A DNA stretch of 64,000 nt, from positions 8,040,604 through 8,104,603 of the forward strand of contig JACDQD010000011.1 in the NCBI GenBank assembly GCA_019843655.1. Reading direction: 5' to 3'. Under the pieces are notes generated by a model, which ran no database searches, was not told where the DNA came from, and saw only the letters and a list, made by a program, of their open reading frames with translations. Made by a program: the position numbers and the translations under genes. Positions 62,752 through 64,000 of this stretch are shown piece by piece; the stretch's first letter is position 1; every line of letters starts with the position of its first letter. The DNA comes from Lethocerus indicus. Taxonomy: Eukaryota > Arthropoda > Insecta > Hemiptera > Belostomatidae.

Positions 62752-62800
62752 ACGGTCAAAAAAGTCAAAAACTCCAGCGTCAACTACCAGCTGGAGGCAG
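62752..62800 (+). other. candidate internal exon
   Basis: A good 3' splice site (CGCCCGTTTCTGTTTTTCAG, ending 62751) is followed by a block of strongly coding-like, GC3-rich codons. In the frame starting at 62752 it reads TVKKVKNSSVNYQLEA. A possible donor, GCAG-GTGGCT, follows at 62800. The frame stays open to a TGA at about 62863. The flanks are AT-rich and non-coding. The protein is not recognised. If real, it would be part of a gene extending beyond or across this window. Confidence 0.35.
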
Positions 62801-64000
62801 GTGGCTCGAGGGCGTCCATCATAATTCATATAGACCGGTGTGTGTTACCCAACTGGGCGTATTGACGTTTGAATGAGTTTGTGTTGTCTACGTCAGGGGA
62901 ATTGACGTCTCCATCATACCCAGCGCCCGTCCGACAAAACCTTAAGGATGTGTCATCCGACAAAACCTATCATGAAAGTCACCTTCCGCCCATCCTTTAC
63001 AATCAACATTTACCCGATCATTGGTCCGATACGAATAAGAACGAATAATCGTATATGAAATGTATTTTTTCTGGCATAAAGCAGTTGGAGAATTAAATAA
63101 TTTGAATATTACAAATCAATATTGTTAATGTACAACATCCGCCCTCTTCCTATATGTCTTGAGGTGCGAAGGACATATAATACTAAGGATAAAGTAATAC
63201 TAAATAAAGTTAGTTATTAAATTAATGAAATTATTAATCATTCGTTCCGAGCTGCTACAAATTCTCCGGAGAAATTAGCGTATATGTTTTTGTAGATTAG
63301 GAATACCTCGTTATTATCGAGTTTCATATCAATTATGTGAAATTTGAGAACTACTTGGATCATTTTTTAATTTTTTTCGTGAGAACTTCAGTTAATTCAA
63401 AGCTCCAGAATAATTCCGTATCAAAATTTGGAAATTCGGTAGACGCCCTGCGTGTCGAGCGTAGTTTAGCTCGATCCGATCGCCGGCTAATTGGTCGCAA
63501 TCACACAATAGTTCGGAAATCGAATATTTAAAATAAAATAAGTTCAAAAAAACATAAATTATATAATTGTACGGCCCCGCCTGTCTTTCGAAGATCTAAC
63601 TTTTCACGTCCGGGATAATCTGATTTCCAAAATACAGGGGAGCTAGGCCCCGATTCCCTGTAATTTCGTATTTGTGCGATTGTAATTATCATCGATTGGA
63701 ATTTTTTTTTTGGTTCCCCAGTCCGTCGTGGCAGTTTTTATTCGTCGGTCGTTTCCAGAAATTCCCCGCGGGCCTGCGGTTACCAGATTTCGGTAGCCTG
63801 AGAAAAACCCCGCCCTTGTATTCGCAGACGATTAATTACCCATAGACACGCACTTCGAATCCGCACGGGAGCCGAATTCATGTTTTTTATTTAATTTTTT
63901 TTTCGAGGAGGTTTAATGGAGCGAAACCCGGCAAGAACGCCTTACTTATCGCCGATTGAGAGAGAGTTCTTTGAAATTTTGTTCGAACGAATTCGATCGT
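62801..64000. other. AT-rich DNA to the window end
   Basis: A 15-base ATCCGACAAAACCT-type motif is repeated at about 62930 and 62956. Otherwise nothing recognised. Confidence 0.4.

Overview
The window is nuclear DNA of an animal, almost certainly an insect. The evidence is a complete animal-type beta-tubulin gene, piggyBac- and mariner-family transposon remnants, short dispersed SINE-like repeats, many dinucleotide and tetranucleotide microsatellites, and AT-rich DNA broken by GC-rich, CpG-containing islands. No prokaryotic gene organisation is present. The order within insects cannot be fixed from the sequence alone.

Layout. One intact protein-coding gene is certain: a single-exon beta-tubulin at 3135-4475 (+), with a candidate TATA box upstream, a composite initiator/splice-like signal just before the ATG, and an AATAAA signal 110 bases after the stop. 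It is very GC-rich at third codon positions and stands out from its surroundings. The other ~60 kb is gene-poor. It holds (i) a piggyBac-like element at 26173-27093 with TTAA duplications, 12-bp inverted ends and a frameshifted, internally deleted transposase; (ii) a second TTAA-flanked element at 50902-51800 with different 12-bp ends and no recognisable transposase; (iii) a 235-bp mariner-type remnant at 55803-56037 that keeps the last ~30 transposase codons; (iv) two families of short dispersed repeats, called A and B here; (v) a decayed minus-strand coding remnant at about 48.7-49.2 kb that may derive from the protein-only RNase P (PRORP) family; (vi) one exon-like block at 62752-62800; (vii) a tRNA-like sequence at 37474-37544; and (viii) microsatellites.

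Repeat family A (seven recognisable copies) has a core of CTGAAGA, a short GGC/GCC hairpin, GAAACCGGTC and flanking complementary arms. This resembles a hammerhead ribozyme with one extra U, and stem I complementarity is kept with different bases in the copy at 61.75 kb. One copy (35231-35418) is also enclosed by a near-perfect 33-bp inverted repeat. Repeat family B has about nine copies in both orientations.

Between these lie GC-rich islands of 300-1300 bp with no believable reading frame. Some carry clustered transcription-factor-like motifs (Sox, T-box, GATA, TAAT types). A large regulatory territory of a neighbouring gene outside the window is a reasonable inference, but unproven. Apart from the tubulin gene there is no set of genes in this window that could work together as a pathway.
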